This document shows, piece by piece, positions 32,978 to 42,172 of a stretch of DNA of 64,000 bases; positions within the stretch are counted from its first letter, which is position 1; the number at the start of each line of letters is the position of its first letter. The DNA is from Candidatus Altarchaeales archaeon (GTDB lineage: Archaea > Altiarchaeota > Altiarchaeia > IMC4 > SCGC-AAA252-I15). Both the position numbers and the translations under genes were made by a program. Location of the stretch: the NCBI GenBank assembly GCA_014727915.1, contig WJMO01000005.1, positions 248,001 to 312,000 on the forward strand, given 5' to 3'. The notes beneath the pieces were generated by a model. The model saw only the letters and a program-made list of their open reading frames with translations, was not told the origin of the DNA and did no database searches.

Positions 32978-35542
32978 ATGAGACAAAGGAGATCTAGAAG
33001 GCAGACTGGGTCGCAGCCAGGCCAGACTGGCTCGCAGTCAGAGGATCAGGAGAGCCATTGGAAGAGAAACCTGCTGATAGGAGTATTGGGTTGGGAGGCA
33101 ATCGGCCTTTTACCCTACGTCCCAGACGGCCCGGTAAAGGGCATCCTATTCAACGGATGGGGCATATGGGGGAGGCCCGAAACCGTTGCCACCGCTCCCA
33201 TGGACGCTGCCACAAAGGAGATCGCCGACATGACCGGCGCAGCCGAGACCGAGCTGCAGGCTGCAAGGGCCGCAACCACCATCGGAGACAAGCTGGGCCA
33301 CTACGACGCCGCAGCCGGCAAATACAAGTCAATACACGAGAGATACGGTGACAGCACCGAAGGCGCGGGTCTGGCTGGCCAGGCGGGGACGATGCTAGAA
33401 TCCGCCAAAGCAGCTAAGACCGGCGGGAAAGACGCGGAAGCTCAAAACAGATTCAAATCAACCGTTGACTTGGCCAGGGAGCTTGAGAGGAGCTATCCAG
33501 ACAGCGCTCAAGTAGCCAGGGCCATGAGGGCCGAGGCAGCGGTAGGCCTGGGGAAGCCCGAGCTGGCGGCAGACGTATTCACATCCTACCTGAGGGCCGA
33601 ACCGCAAGACCAGTCCAACATAGAAGACCTCATGAAAGCCCGGGCATCTGCGATAGAGCAGCTTACAGGCGGTGATCCAACATCTCCTTTCATGACGACA
33701 GTCCAGACGGCTGAGAAGGCTTTGGCTGACGGGATTAGAACTGGAGATTCCAGGCTATATGAGGATGCGGCGAACATCTACAGCGGCATCGCAGACAATT
33801 CCTCATTGTCAGAGACAGAAAGGGGTCTCGCGGCCTACCTTGCGGGCGATTCCGCCCGGAGGGCGGGCAACGTCGCCGAGGCACTTGGCAGGGTAGACGA
33901 GGCTGAACGGCTGCGTAATGCATCGCACACCGCATACTCGAGGGTAAAGTCGGAGTTCGGAGGATCGCCGTTCGTCCAGGAAGCTGAACTGGGACGTGCT
34001 GGCGTATTGCAGCAGCTCGGTAAGGAAGACGATGCAAGGGATGTTTACCGTGAGGTGCTGAGGACCTCATCATCCACGGATGATGAGCGCAGCAGGGCCA
34101 CTGATGCTTTAAGGGGCATTGTATCACCTCCAGCACCCTCGACAGCTCCAGGCACACCAGGCGCTGGAACTGCCGGGAGGACAAGACCCCCAACAGCATC
34201 GGACCCCGGCTCGGCCTCTGGCACCTCCCAAATTCCTCTCGCGCCCAAGACTCGCGGACCAGCAGCCCGCACCCCAGCTCCCTCGGCGACTAGGACGGAA
34301 CCCTATGTGGACGCGGAGGGGACCTACACCTACGATGTCGGCACTGTGAACCTTACTCAGGACGCGGATGGCAGGGTTTCAGGCACTTTCCAATCGAGTG
34401 AAAAGAGCGGAGGCAAACCACGCTATGAGGGCGATATGGAAGGGCATGTTGAGGGCAACACGCTGAAGATGACATACCGCCAGACCAAGGGCGGTGATAG
34501 GGGGGGAGACATCGAATGGAGGTTCAACCGGGACGGGACGATAGATGCGACGTTCAGGGAATCCGGCCGGTCACCCTATGAGTACAGTCCCCAAAGGGAG
34601 GGAGGCCCTGCCAATTGGCTTAAGACAGAGGCTGAAGTCCATGGAGCCCGGGTCAGCGCGTCATACCAGCGGGCCGAGGAGAAACTAGCTGCTGGAGACT
34701 ACGACGGCGCCATCACCATCTACAGGCAGGTAGCTGGCGATACCCAGCTATCAGACGACCAGAGGGCAGGAGGCAACTACCAGCTTGGCTCCGCGTACGT
34801 TGCAAAGGCGGAGAAACTCGATGATAGTGCGGCCTCGTCCGTCGGCCCGGTGAAGGCAGGACATGAACGGGATGCGCTGGAGGCGAGGAACCATGCGATA
34901 GCGGCTTTCCGGAACGTCCCTCAAACATCCGACTGGGCTTGTGAGGCCCGCCTGGCAACTGGGGACACCCTGGCCGAGCTAGGGAGAACTGATGAGGCTC
35001 AGCAGGCATATGCTCAGGTGCTAACCGCGCCTCAACCGTCAGCGGAAGCTCGCGAATCCGCCGTGGACAGGATGCTCCCAGATACGCCGACGAAAGGCCA
35101 GCTGATGGCGGTCGTCAGCGGGGCCGAGGAAGTATTGGATGACGCGGCCGGGGCTAAGAACGCGGGTTTGATCGTGGAAAATGTTGCCAAACCATATGCT
35201 CAAACCGCCGCAGACACCACCTCCGGATTCACTCCAATCGAAAAGTCTACTGCGGCGTTCCTGGCAGGCTACGCACGTGAGACGGCAGCTTCTGTGGCTG
35301 CAGGCCCTGCGGAGGCTGACCAGCTCATCAAGGGAGCCCGGGACGCATACAGGTCTGTCGTAGACCAAACCCCGTCAGTCCCGCTGGTAAACCAGGCTAG
35401 AATCCGTGTCGGACACATATTCACTCAGTTGGGCGAGAAAGACGATGCGGAATCGGCTTTCCAGGCTGTGATAACAAGCGGCACCGCATCAGGAGACGAG
35501 AAGGAAGCGGCGTCCGCAGGCCTGAGAGCTCTTAACCAGTAA
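32978..35542 (+). CDS. membrane-anchored TPR-like protein with beta-barrel insert, 854 aa
   Basis: A basic N-terminus (RRSRRQ) precedes one hydrophobic segment (about residues 30-48), which would act as a signal anchor and place the rest outside the cell or in a membrane-associated space. Residues ~75-390 and ~555-854 are helical TPR-like repeats (A-x-x-x-Y-x-x-I and DDARDVYREV type units). Between them, after a Pro/Thr/Ser linker (about 385-440), a ~100-residue strand-rich domain (GTYTYDVGTVNLTQD, GHVEGNTLKMTYRQ) resembles a small lipocalin-like barrel. It starts 9 bp after the giant gene. Function unknown. Confidence 0.75.
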   Translation: MRQRRSRRQTGSQPGQTGSQSEDQESHWKRNLLIGVLGWEAIGLLPYVPDGPVKGILFNGWGIWGRPETVATAPMDAATKEIADMTGAAETELQAARAATTIGDKLGHYDAAAGKYKSIHERYGDSTEGAGLAGQAGTMLESAKAAKTGGKDAEAQNRFKSTVDLARELERSYPDSAQVARAMRAEAAVGLGKPELAADVFTSYLRAEPQDQSNIEDLMKARASAIEQLTGGDPTSPFMTTVQTAEKALADGIRTGDSRLYEDAANIYSGIADNSSLSETERGLAAYLAGDSARRAGNVAEALGRVDEAERLRNASHTAYSRVKSEFGGSPFVQEAELGRAGVLQQLGKEDDARDVYREVLRTSSSTDDERSRATDALRGIVSPPAPSTAPGTPGAGTAGRTRPPTASDPGSASGTSQIPLAPKTRGPAARTPAPSATRTEPYVDAEGTYTYDVGTVNLTQDADGRVSGTFQSSEKSGGKPRYEGDMEGHVEGNTLKMTYRQTKGGDRGGDIEWRFNRDGTIDATFRESGRSPYEYSPQREGGPANWLKTEAEVHGARVSASYQRAEEKLAAGDYDGAITIYRQVAGDTQLSDDQRAGGNYQLGSAYVAKAEKLDDSAASSVGPVKAGHERDALEARNHAIAAFRNVPQTSDWACEARLATGDTLAELGRTDEAQQAYAQVLTAPQPSAEARESAVDRMLPDTPTKGQLMAVVSGAEEVLDDAAGAKNAGLIVENVAKPYAQTAADTTSGFTPIEKSTAAFLAGYARETAASVAAGPAEADQLIKGARDAYRSVVDQTPSVPLVNQARIRVGHIFTQLGEKDDAESAFQAVITSGTASGDEKEAASAGLRALNQ

Positions 35543-35569
35543 ATCCCATACTCTCTGGGGGGTGAGCTT

Positions 35570-38500
35570 TTGAAGCAGACGATAGTGCGAGGGAGTGTTC
35601 CCGAAACCGAAGCCGAAGAGCGATTCGACCTCCCTCCTGAGAAGAAGGCCAGGGTCCCCGAACTTAAGAACCGCCTTTACAGCTCACTGCATCAGGCGTT
35701 GGACGCTCAGAGGAGAGCAGCCGGCGAAGCCGACGATGGGAAGAGGGCTGCACTACTAAGATCTGCAGAGGGCGGATTCCATGATGTCGTTGACGCTTTC
35801 GAGCAGGTTAACCGGAACTACGGTGACAGGGCGAACCTGGTGAGAAGGGCTCGACTGTCCGGAATACGTGCTTTGACAGGTTTGGGACGTCACGAGGACG
35901 CCGAGCGCCTTATGCTCACATTCCTGGATTCGACCGATGACGCCGGAGACAGGGTCAAGGCGGTCCGCGCCTACGTCCCCGACATGCCGCACTCGGACGT
36001 GTTAAAGCTACAGCGCGCGGAGATGCACCGTGCTTCCGGCAACTACCATGCTGCGGCTTCATCCTACCGTCAGCTGGCGTCCGGGACCCTGAGAGACGAT
36101 CTTATGGTTTTCGCTCTTACCTCGTCCGCCGACTGCTGGCATAGGCAGGCCCGGGCTGAAGGCCATGAGAACCTCACTGCCCCTGAGGCTACGGGGAGTC
36201 TGAGGAGGGGTCAGGATATCTCCCGGCAGGTCGATGAAGACTTCACAGACTTCGAATACCCCGGCCTTGTCAACCGGGCTAGGCTCACTAGGATAAGGGT
36301 CTCCAACCTTCTCGGAGACGTGAACGAATCTAGGCAGGCGCTATTCAAGATCCTCCACTCTCATGAGTCAACGCTGGACGAGCGGTTGGCTGCTGTCAGC
36401 TCATACTTCAAAGGAAGTGGCATCTCCGGCTTGGAGGCTGGAGAGCGTTCCATGGCGGCGTCCGACTACCAAGCAGCCCAACAGTCCTTCGAAAACGTAT
36501 TGGGCGGCGCGGCGACCGGGGATTTGAGAGCATATGCGCTCGTCAGGTCCGGGGACGCCCACATGGGCCAGGCATTCGCTCACTTGGAGGCAGGAGGCCT
36601 TGGCGGTGTCGAGTCTGAGGAATATGAGCGCGCGGCACAAGCATATGCGCGGGCGTGCTCTGAGTGCAGGGGCTCTTCCATCACCCACACGGCTCTGCTT
36701 TCTAGGGGGGTTGCTTTGGGCAAGTTGGGAGACTACAGTGGAAGATGGGATGCCTACTCAACGGCTTATATGAATGCGTCATCGCCGTCGGACCGGTTGG
36801 AGGCGTTGGAGCACATTCTCCCGGACTCAGACTCCAGGGAGTTCTTCCTCTCCAATGCTATGGCTGCCGAGAGTGTCGTCCATGAGTCGTCTGGTGAGGA
36901 ACCTTACATGCAGGCCAGGGCGTTGGAGAGCGCTGCTGAAAGGTATGGGCGGATGAAAGCGTCGGTTTTCACACCTGAGGAGCGTGCTATGGCGGGTTTT
37001 CTGGCTTCCAAGACGAGCTTGTCTGCTGCTGTATTATCCTATGCGGAGGCAGGAGACCTAGAGTCGATGCGATTGTGGGAGCAACATGGAGCTATCGAGG
37101 ATGCTGAGAGGAACTGTTCGGCAGCGCGCAGGGGTTTCGTCGAATTGGAATCAACGGCGTCGGATGGTTTCCTGAAGAACGAGGCGAGGCTAGGGAGGAT
37201 GCAGGCTTCACTGATGACGCCGGGCCTAAGGCAGGATGCTATAGGCGCGTTCACATCCCTGATGGCTTCGGGTGATCCGACTTACTCCCAGCAGATGAGG
37301 GCGCAGAAGATCCTATTAGATTCGCTTCGAACCGACGACGTCTCTCGCACGCTGTTGTTGGATGCCGGTGAAGTCCTCGCCTCCGGTGTCACGGCAGGGG
37401 ACCCCCAACGGATGGTCCGGGCGAAGGAGCTCTTCGATTCTGTACACTCAATAGGCGGCTTTCAGGATTCGGAGGATGTCCGGGGCTACATCTCCTTCAT
37501 GTCATCGCTGTGCGACCTGCGGGCAGCCAATGCATATGAGCTGCAGGGACGTGGGTTGGATGCCAGCGAACACTATGGGCTGGCCAGGTCAGGGCTGGAA
37601 TCAGCATCGGATGACCTGGCATGGGGCAACGCGGCAAGATCGACGTCCATACAGGCCCACAGGGGCATTTCCAGGGTCGGCTCAGCCACTGCTTTGGCTG
37701 CTGATTCCCGCGGGCTTGTCAGCGCGGGAGTAACATCAGCCACATGGGCCTCCAATTTGGACGCGGGAACCACGGGCTCTACACCCGGCCTTGCCGTCGG
37801 GTCAGACGAGGCTGACGAGCGTTCGTTGAGGGCGTTCATGTCTGCCATGGGGAATGCGTCAAACTATGACGAGCGGATGACAGCCGCAGAGTCTCTGCTC
37901 CCGGACCAGCAGGGAAAGTGGGAGTTCATGCAAGCAGTCTCCGGGGCTGAGAGAGCGGTTGAAAGCCATAGGTACGATGAGGCCGCATCCGTCTACCGGG
38001 CATTGCTTGAGGATCCTAGCGTCTCAGGGGAGCAGAGGCTGGTGGCATTGTACCTCGGCGGCATCGCTTCATTGGAGTCTGCTCGGCCGAGGATGGCGGC
38101 TGTAGCACGAGACGCCAACGCGCTCGCAGACAGCTATGCCAGGTCTGCGGTCGACTCCTACGTTCCCGGCGCTCCGTTCTCCCTCCAGCAGTTCCCCTTG
38201 GAGCCGTTGAAGGAGTCGATGGATAGGAACATGGAATGGTCCCGTCACAGCTGCCAGGACGCCCATGAGATGCTAACCCGCCTGAAGCAGGAGCATCCCG
38301 TCTTCAGCGAGGACGCTACCGTCCAGTTGGCCGACGCCCACGCTCTCCTGGGCCTTGGGGATTCGGCGGCCGCTGCCGGGCTTTTCCAGGAGTCTGCTGA
38401 ACTGCCTTCTTTGTCGGAGGGGCATCAGAGGATGGCTGCTCAGGGGCTGAACGCATCCGGGGTCGTCGGCTACCAGGTTACTGCAGTGTTGGACGCAGGC

Positions 38501-39382
38501 CATATGCTGGGCCTAGGGGAATATGACGGGGCGGCCAGGACGTTCGCTCAGGTCTCTGATAACGCGCAGACAGAAGGGCAGAAGGTAACAGCATCATACT
38601 ACCGTGCCGAGGCATTGCTGCTTTCTGCGAGGGACCTGGCAAGTCAAGGTAAAGATGAAGAGGCGAACAGGAGATTCATCGAGGCGGCAGGGGCGTTCCA
38701 GTCTCTGACCGGAAAACAGGGTTGGGGCGGCCGGGCCCTAATAGGGCTGGGGTATTCACAGCGCGGGCTAGGGGACGAGGCCGCCGCCGCCCAGACCTTC
38801 CGTTCCATCCCAGAAGATGCTCATGAAGACATCGTCGCGGCATCGGTGTTCGCGCTCGACGGGGGGGACATCTACACAGACCCTCGTCATTCTGCCCTGC
38901 GCGAGCCCGCCAGGCTTTCCGAACTTGCCAGTGTATTCAACGACCATCGACTATATGACCTGGCAGGTGAATGCTACACGTCCGCTGCGGAGTCCGCCAG
39001 GCTGCCCCAGGACAGGGATGAGGCATATGCTTTGGCTGCCAGGGCCTATGAGGCGTCATATATTCGGGTCTCAAAGCTTGCTGGTGGGGTTGGCAGCCCT
39101 GTCCTAGCCGCTCATCTCAACATCGAGGCTGCCAACAGAAGGTGGAGTGCGGCCGACAGCTACCGGGAGATCGCATCTTCCGGTTCCTACGGCGGCGAGG
39201 CCAGGGACGGGCTCACCCGCCTGGGCGTGTTGGGGTCTGACCGTGTCGCGGAAAAGAAGGGAGATGTTGATGTGGCTAGGACGGCATGGTCTGAGAGGCT
39301 GTTCCAGGGGGTCAGCCTTTTCAGGGGCGTTGTTGACAGGCTGCGGCGTGTCGGCCGCCGAATGGGCGGTCAGGTCGTTTGA
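35570..39382 (+). CDS. large TPR-repeat protein, 1270 aa
   Basis: The start is TTG, supported by the ribosome-binding stretch GGGGGGTGAG ending four bases before it. The whole length is built from helical repeats of about 34-40 residues rich in Ala/Leu/Tyr/Gly, with units such as YHAAASSYRQLASG and YDEAASVYRALLEDPS, i.e. TPR or Sel1-like solenoids. No signal peptide or membrane helix is obvious. The repeats resemble those of the preceding 854-aa protein in spacing and style, so one may derive from the other. Likely a scaffold or assembly factor in the same complex; inferred from repeats and gene order only. Confidence 0.78.
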   Translation: MKQTIVRGSVPETEAEERFDLPPEKKARVPELKNRLYSSLHQALDAQRRAAGEADDGKRAALLRSAEGGFHDVVDAFEQVNRNYGDRANLVRRARLSGIRALTGLGRHEDAERLMLTFLDSTDDAGDRVKAVRAYVPDMPHSDVLKLQRAEMHRASGNYHAAASSYRQLASGTLRDDLMVFALTSSADCWHRQARAEGHENLTAPEATGSLRRGQDISRQVDEDFTDFEYPGLVNRARLTRIRVSNLLGDVNESRQALFKILHSHESTLDERLAAVSSYFKGSGISGLEAGERSMAASDYQAAQQSFENVLGGAATGDLRAYALVRSGDAHMGQAFAHLEAGGLGGVESEEYERAAQAYARACSECRGSSITHTALLSRGVALGKLGDYSGRWDAYSTAYMNASSPSDRLEALEHILPDSDSREFFLSNAMAAESVVHESSGEEPYMQARALESAAERYGRMKASVFTPEERAMAGFLASKTSLSAAVLSYAEAGDLESMRLWEQHGAIEDAERNCSAARRGFVELESTASDGFLKNEARLGRMQASLMTPGLRQDAIGAFTSLMASGDPTYSQQMRAQKILLDSLRTDDVSRTLLLDAGEVLASGVTAGDPQRMVRAKELFDSVHSIGGFQDSEDVRGYISFMSSLCDLRAANAYELQGRGLDASEHYGLARSGLESASDDLAWGNAARSTSIQAHRGISRVGSATALAADSRGLVSAGVTSATWASNLDAGTTGSTPGLAVGSDEADERSLRAFMSAMGNASNYDERMTAAESLLPDQQGKWEFMQAVSGAERAVESHRYDEAASVYRALLEDPSVSGEQRLVALYLGGIASLESARPRMAAVARDANALADSYARSAVDSYVPGAPFSLQQFPLEPLKESMDRNMEWSRHSCQDAHEMLTRLKQEHPVFSEDATVQLADAHALLGLGDSAAAAGLFQESAELPSLSEGHQRMAAQGLNASGVVGYQVTAVLDAGHMLGLGEYDGAARTFAQVSDNAQTEGQKVTASYYRAEALLLSARDLASQGKDEEANRRFIEAAGAFQSLTGKQGWGGRALIGLGYSQRGLGDEAAAAQTFRSIPEDAHEDIVAASVFALDGGDIYTDPRHSALREPARLSELASVFNDHRLYDLAGECYTSAAESARLPQDRDEAYALAARAYEASYIRVSKLAGGVGSPVLAAHLNIEAANRRWSAADSYREIASSGSYGGEARDGLTRLGVLGSDRVAEKKGDVDVARTAWSERLFQGVSLFRGVVDRLRRVGRRMGGQVV

Positions 39383-39614
39383 GCGGAGGCGTGAAGGTCG
39401 GACATACGAGCCCTACGATGGCAGGGCCGACGATACCGCGGTGCTATGGCGGAGGCTAGACGCGGAAAATGCAGGATTGCTCTACCTTGCCGGCAGGCAT
39501 GTCGGCGGCAGATTGTCTGACGTCCTGGCCGACGCCGCAATATTCTATCTTGGAGAATCTGTTGTTGACGCGTTCCTTGACGAGGCGAATAAGAGAAAAA
39601 GGGAAGTGAGATAA
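39348..39614 (+). CDS. small hypothetical protein overlapping the TPR gene
   Basis: The track frame opens at 39147 inside the TPR gene. The first good start is GTG 39348, giving 88 residues and a 35-bp overlap with the TPR gene. The C-terminal part (LSDVLADAAIFYLGESVVDAF) is a plausible amphipathic helix, and the protein is rich in Arg and Glu. No family recognised; the start is uncertain. Confidence 0.5.
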   Translation: MSAAEWAVRSFERRREGRTYEPYDGRADDTAVLWRRLDAENAGLLYLAGRHVGGRLSDVLADAAIFYLGESVVDAFLDEANKRKREVR

Positions 39615-39623
39615 CGCCCCGGG

Positions 39624-40070
39624 CTAGGGCGTTATGAACTTCCTGTTCACGTCCATTATCAGCGAGTCACAGTCCTGCTTTATCTTCTCGAGCGTGGCGA
39701 CGATCCTCTCGCGCTCCTGCTCGACGTCGTCGATCATCTCATACGCTTCTATTGCGGTTTTGAAGTCGTCTATCTCGACCATGGTGTACTCGCTCTCGTT
39801 CATCTTCTTGCTGATCTTCCTGCATAGGGCTTCAAGCCAGACGTTCATGCCTTCTTTGACCCTCCGGCGGATCATCTTGTCGTTGTCCATCTCCTGCTTC
39901 ATCAGGCGGACTATGGGAGCCATTGGGAACGCGTATCCTGACTCGTCCTCTTCTGAGAACTCCTCCTCGGAGCCTTCGGCAGCCTCCTCTGCAGGTTCTT
40001 CTACGGCCTCTTCAACAGGCTCTTCAGCAGCTTCCTCGACCTCTTCCTTCTTCTTTTTCTTCCTAGCCAT
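39624..40070 (-). CDS. histone-fold protein with acidic N-terminal tail and C-terminal helical extension
   Basis: A 148-residue protein. After a short KKKKK run come ~40 residues made almost wholly of Glu, Ala, Pro and Val, then a histone fold: FPMAPIVRLMKQ (helix 1), a long central helix GMNVWLEALCRKISKKM, and TMVEIDDFKTAIEAYEMI, matching the closing T-x-x-x-x-D-x-x-x-A signature of archaeal histones. A further ~35-residue helical extension follows, as in the MJ1647-type histones. The track's four extra N-terminal residues are probably not translated (start MARKKK at 40070). The acidic tail is unusual for a DNA-packing protein. AT-rich promoter DNA lies at 40075-40140. Confidence 0.75.
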   Translation of the reverse strand: MARKKKKKEEVEEAAEEPVEEAVEEPAEEAAEGSEEEFSEEDESGYAFPMAPIVRLMKQEMDNDKMIRRRVKEGMNVWLEALCRKISKKMNESEYTMVEIDDFKTAIEAYEMIDDVEQERERIVATLEKIKQDCDSLIMDVNRKFITP

Positions 40071-40082
40071 TTTCAAAACCAC

Positions 40083-40353
40083 GAATTAAAAATATTTCAA
40101 ATATTTTCAAAATAATTTCAACTAAAATCCAAATTATTTTAAAAACGTCCAACTACCGGTTTTTTGTCTCAGGTAGCCAAACCACCCCACACAAAAGGGC
40201 TATAATATATTATATAATATTATTAAAAAGGACGAAAAACAGGAGAAAACGGGGGTGGACGCGACTCCGCCCACGGCTCCGTCGCCCTCATCGGTTGAGC
40301 ATTATTATATCCTGATTTCCCTGTATATTGACACGATTTCTCGCACAAAAACT
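40083..40353. other. AT-rich intergenic region with two GC hairpins before tRNA-Cys
   Basis: No open reading frame. It holds the histone-gene promoter, a 26-base AT-only run (40201-40226), then GC-rich DNA with hairpins GGGTGGA/TCCGCCC (40253-40272) and CTCA/TGAG (40287-40299). A small structured RNA between the AT box and the tRNA is possible but unproven. Confidence 0.35.
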
Positions 40354-40426
40354 GCTGGGGTGGCCAAGCCCGGTTAGGCGATCGGCTGCAGACCGATGAA
40401 CGGGGGTTCGAATCCCTCCCCCAGCT
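40354..40426 (+). tRNA. tRNA-Cys (anticodon GCA)
   Basis: The acceptor stem GCTGGGG pairs with CCCCAGC, the anticodon stem ATCGG/CCGAT flanks the loop CTGCAGA (anticodon GCA), and the T-loop is TTCGAAT. The discriminator base is T (U73), as expected for tRNA-Cys. CCA is not encoded. There is no intron. A T-rich tract follows directly and may end transcription; the lipoprotein gene converges 9 bp further on. Confidence 0.96.
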
Positions 40427-40435
40427 TTTTGTTTT

Positions 40436-41560
40436 TCATGTGGCTGTTTCTGTGCAGGCTTTTTGTATGTCCTGGTATTCTATTTCCCTGCAGTATTCGG
40501 GTCTGTTATGTCTTTCGGCCAGTAGTCCTATGCAGGCGTATTCCCTTTCCAGTATGCCTGCTTCCTCACAGTCTTCGGCTTCCTTGACGTCTTCTGGGAT
40601 GTGCATCCTCTTGCAGGTACCCTGCCATCCGGGGTTTTCGATTTTATTGCAGATGGAATCGTTGTTTAATGCCACCGTGTAGCTTAATGTCTGAGTATCG
40701 TAGACTGGTTTGAACGGATTTTCCCCTTCTTCATCTTTCGCATAGCCTCTGAAGGAGATTGTAATGTTCAGATGATCCGAGTTCAATACTGAAATCCTCG
40801 ATTGTTCCCTCAGCATTATCCTGAAAACGTACTCTTTCTCCTGGCCGGGTTGGAATGCCCTATCCCGGATGTCGATATTATAGTATGAACTGGAAATTCT
40901 TGTGCTGGGCGAGTCCTCCCCTGTTTTTTCCCGGACTAGCTTGTGCGCTGAAGGGTTTATGTCCACGTGCAATCTGGAATCCTCCAACCTGTCATCCAGT
41001 GTGTTCTTCACAGCTACAGTGAACTCGAACTCGTTCGAATACGCATCTGGCGCCTTAACTGTCAGAGCATCTGGTGTTTCTCCTGTCTCGAACATGTTGT
41101 CGGCTTGGAATATTGACATGTGCGCCCTTGACATGTATTTCAGCTCTTCAATTGACGGGTTCTCACGATGTAGCTCCTGGATTGAATACAGTTTCGTGTG
41201 TCCTGAGAGGAAGTAGAGAGTGTCCCCCACATCTCTTCCAATGTTGAACTCTTGTGACAGGGATTCCGTCATCTTAACAGGCCTCCCAACATCGTCTTCA
41301 AAAACCCAGTGGTCGTAGATGCGCTCCCCCATCACTCTCGGCACCTGTCTGCCGTCTCTTTCTTCATCAAGCCTCCTGACGAAGCCGATGTAGAACTCGG
41401 TTGTGTTATGTTCATAAGGAAAAAAATAGCTTGGCTGGTCATCCGCATTCATCTCATCTGCTCCCAGGTCGCTTGGCTGTTCTGCTCCAATACACCCTGG
41501 GAAAGCCGGCAAAAGCAATAATGCCAACAGAGTAATGTAATAATGCCTGTCCATCATCAC
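40436..41560 (-). CDS. putative lipoprotein, 374 aa
   Basis: The N-terminus (Met-rich start, hydrophobic core, then PAFPGC with Cys23) looks like a lipoprotein signal. The protein would be held on the outer face of the membrane. Residues ~40-300 are strand-rich with Asp/Glu/Asn and several N-glycosylation sequons; the last ~70 residues are Cys-rich (about seven cysteines, e.g. CNKIENPGWQGTC and YCREIEYQDIQKAC) and may be disulfide-stabilised. Similar Cys-rich tails occur on archaeal surface proteins. Function unknown. The next gene upstream on the same strand lies 43 bp away. Confidence 0.7.
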   Translation of the reverse strand: MMMDRHYYITLLALLLLPAFPGCIGAEQPSDLGADEMNADDQPSYFFPYEHNTTEFYIGFVRRLDEERDGRQVPRVMGERIYDHWVFEDDVGRPVKMTESLSQEFNIGRDVGDTLYFLSGHTKLYSIQELHRENPSIEELKYMSRAHMSIFQADNMFETGETPDALTVKAPDAYSNEFEFTVAVKNTLDDRLEDSRLHVDINPSAHKLVREKTGEDSPSTRISSSYYNIDIRDRAFQPGQEKEYVFRIMLREQSRISVLNSDHLNITISFRGYAKDEEGENPFKPVYDTQTLSYTVALNNDSICNKIENPGWQGTCKRMHIPEDVKEAEDCEEAGILEREYACIGLLAERHNRPEYCREIEYQDIQKACTETAT

Positions 41561-41603
41561 CCTCTTTTTGACTTACCCCTTTATATCATGGATTATGGTT
41601 TTT

Positions 41604-42080
41604 TCACATGTCGACGGTTGTTTGGCCCATGTTCTGGCATCTGTGTTCGAGGGTGCATATCCTGGCGTAGGCTGTGACTGTGATGTCGCATGACTCTTCG
41701 CTGCCTTTTAGCAGTAGTGTTCCATTGTTTGTGTCGTGGACTGTCTTGTCTATGAACTTGTGGAAGCCCTTGTCCTCGCCCAGCTGGTCCACGGACAGTG
41801 TAACATTGTATATGTCCACTCCTGGCGCGTACCATTCGAAGCCCACTATCCTCTCGGTCTTGTTGACTATCCACTTGAAGTATATCTGATTGCCGTCGTC
41901 TCCCTCATCCTCTGCCGTCTCTGCCTTTATGCCCTTGGCGGTCTCAGCAGGTCTTATTTCATCTGCGGCTGTTGTCGTCATGGCCTCATCCGCTTTGAGA
42001 GCCCGGATGAACTGGAATACCAGCACCGCCAACACCGCGCATCCGATGTAGAATAGTATGGTCTCGGAGGTCTTGTTCAT
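41604..42080 (-). CDS. membrane-anchored hypothetical protein
   Basis: 158 residues if started at ATG 42080 (MNKTSETILFYIG); the track adds seven residues. One membrane helix (about residues 7-27) is followed by an acidic linker and a strand-rich external domain (~residues 65-158) with three cysteines near the end (SCDITV, ICTLEHRC). Probably an N-in, C-out surface protein. It may be cotranscribed with the downstream lipoprotein gene. No family recognised. Confidence 0.65.
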   Translation of the reverse strand: MNKTSETILFYIGCAVLAVLVFQFIRALKADEAMTTTAADEIRPAETAKGIKAETAEDEGDDGNQIYFKWIVNKTERIVGFEWYAPGVDIYNVTLSVDQLGEDKGFHKFIDKTVHDTNNGTLLLKGSEESCDITVTAYARICTLEHRCQNMGQTTVDM

Positions 42081-42172
42081 GGTTTCATATGTGGTATCCA
42101 ATGCTTAAAGCTTTTGCGTGTCCGGCCCGCTCTACTCTGATGCTTTTATCTTTTCCATGTGATTCATTCTCT

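Noticed and set aside
39147-39347. first 67 codons of the track's 155-aa ORF
   Set aside because: They lie wholly inside the well-supported TPR gene in a different frame and have shadow-like composition.
40201-40226. replication origin or AT-rich unwinding element
   Set aside because: A single 26-bp AT run with no origin-recognition-box repeats and no cdc6/orc gene nearby.
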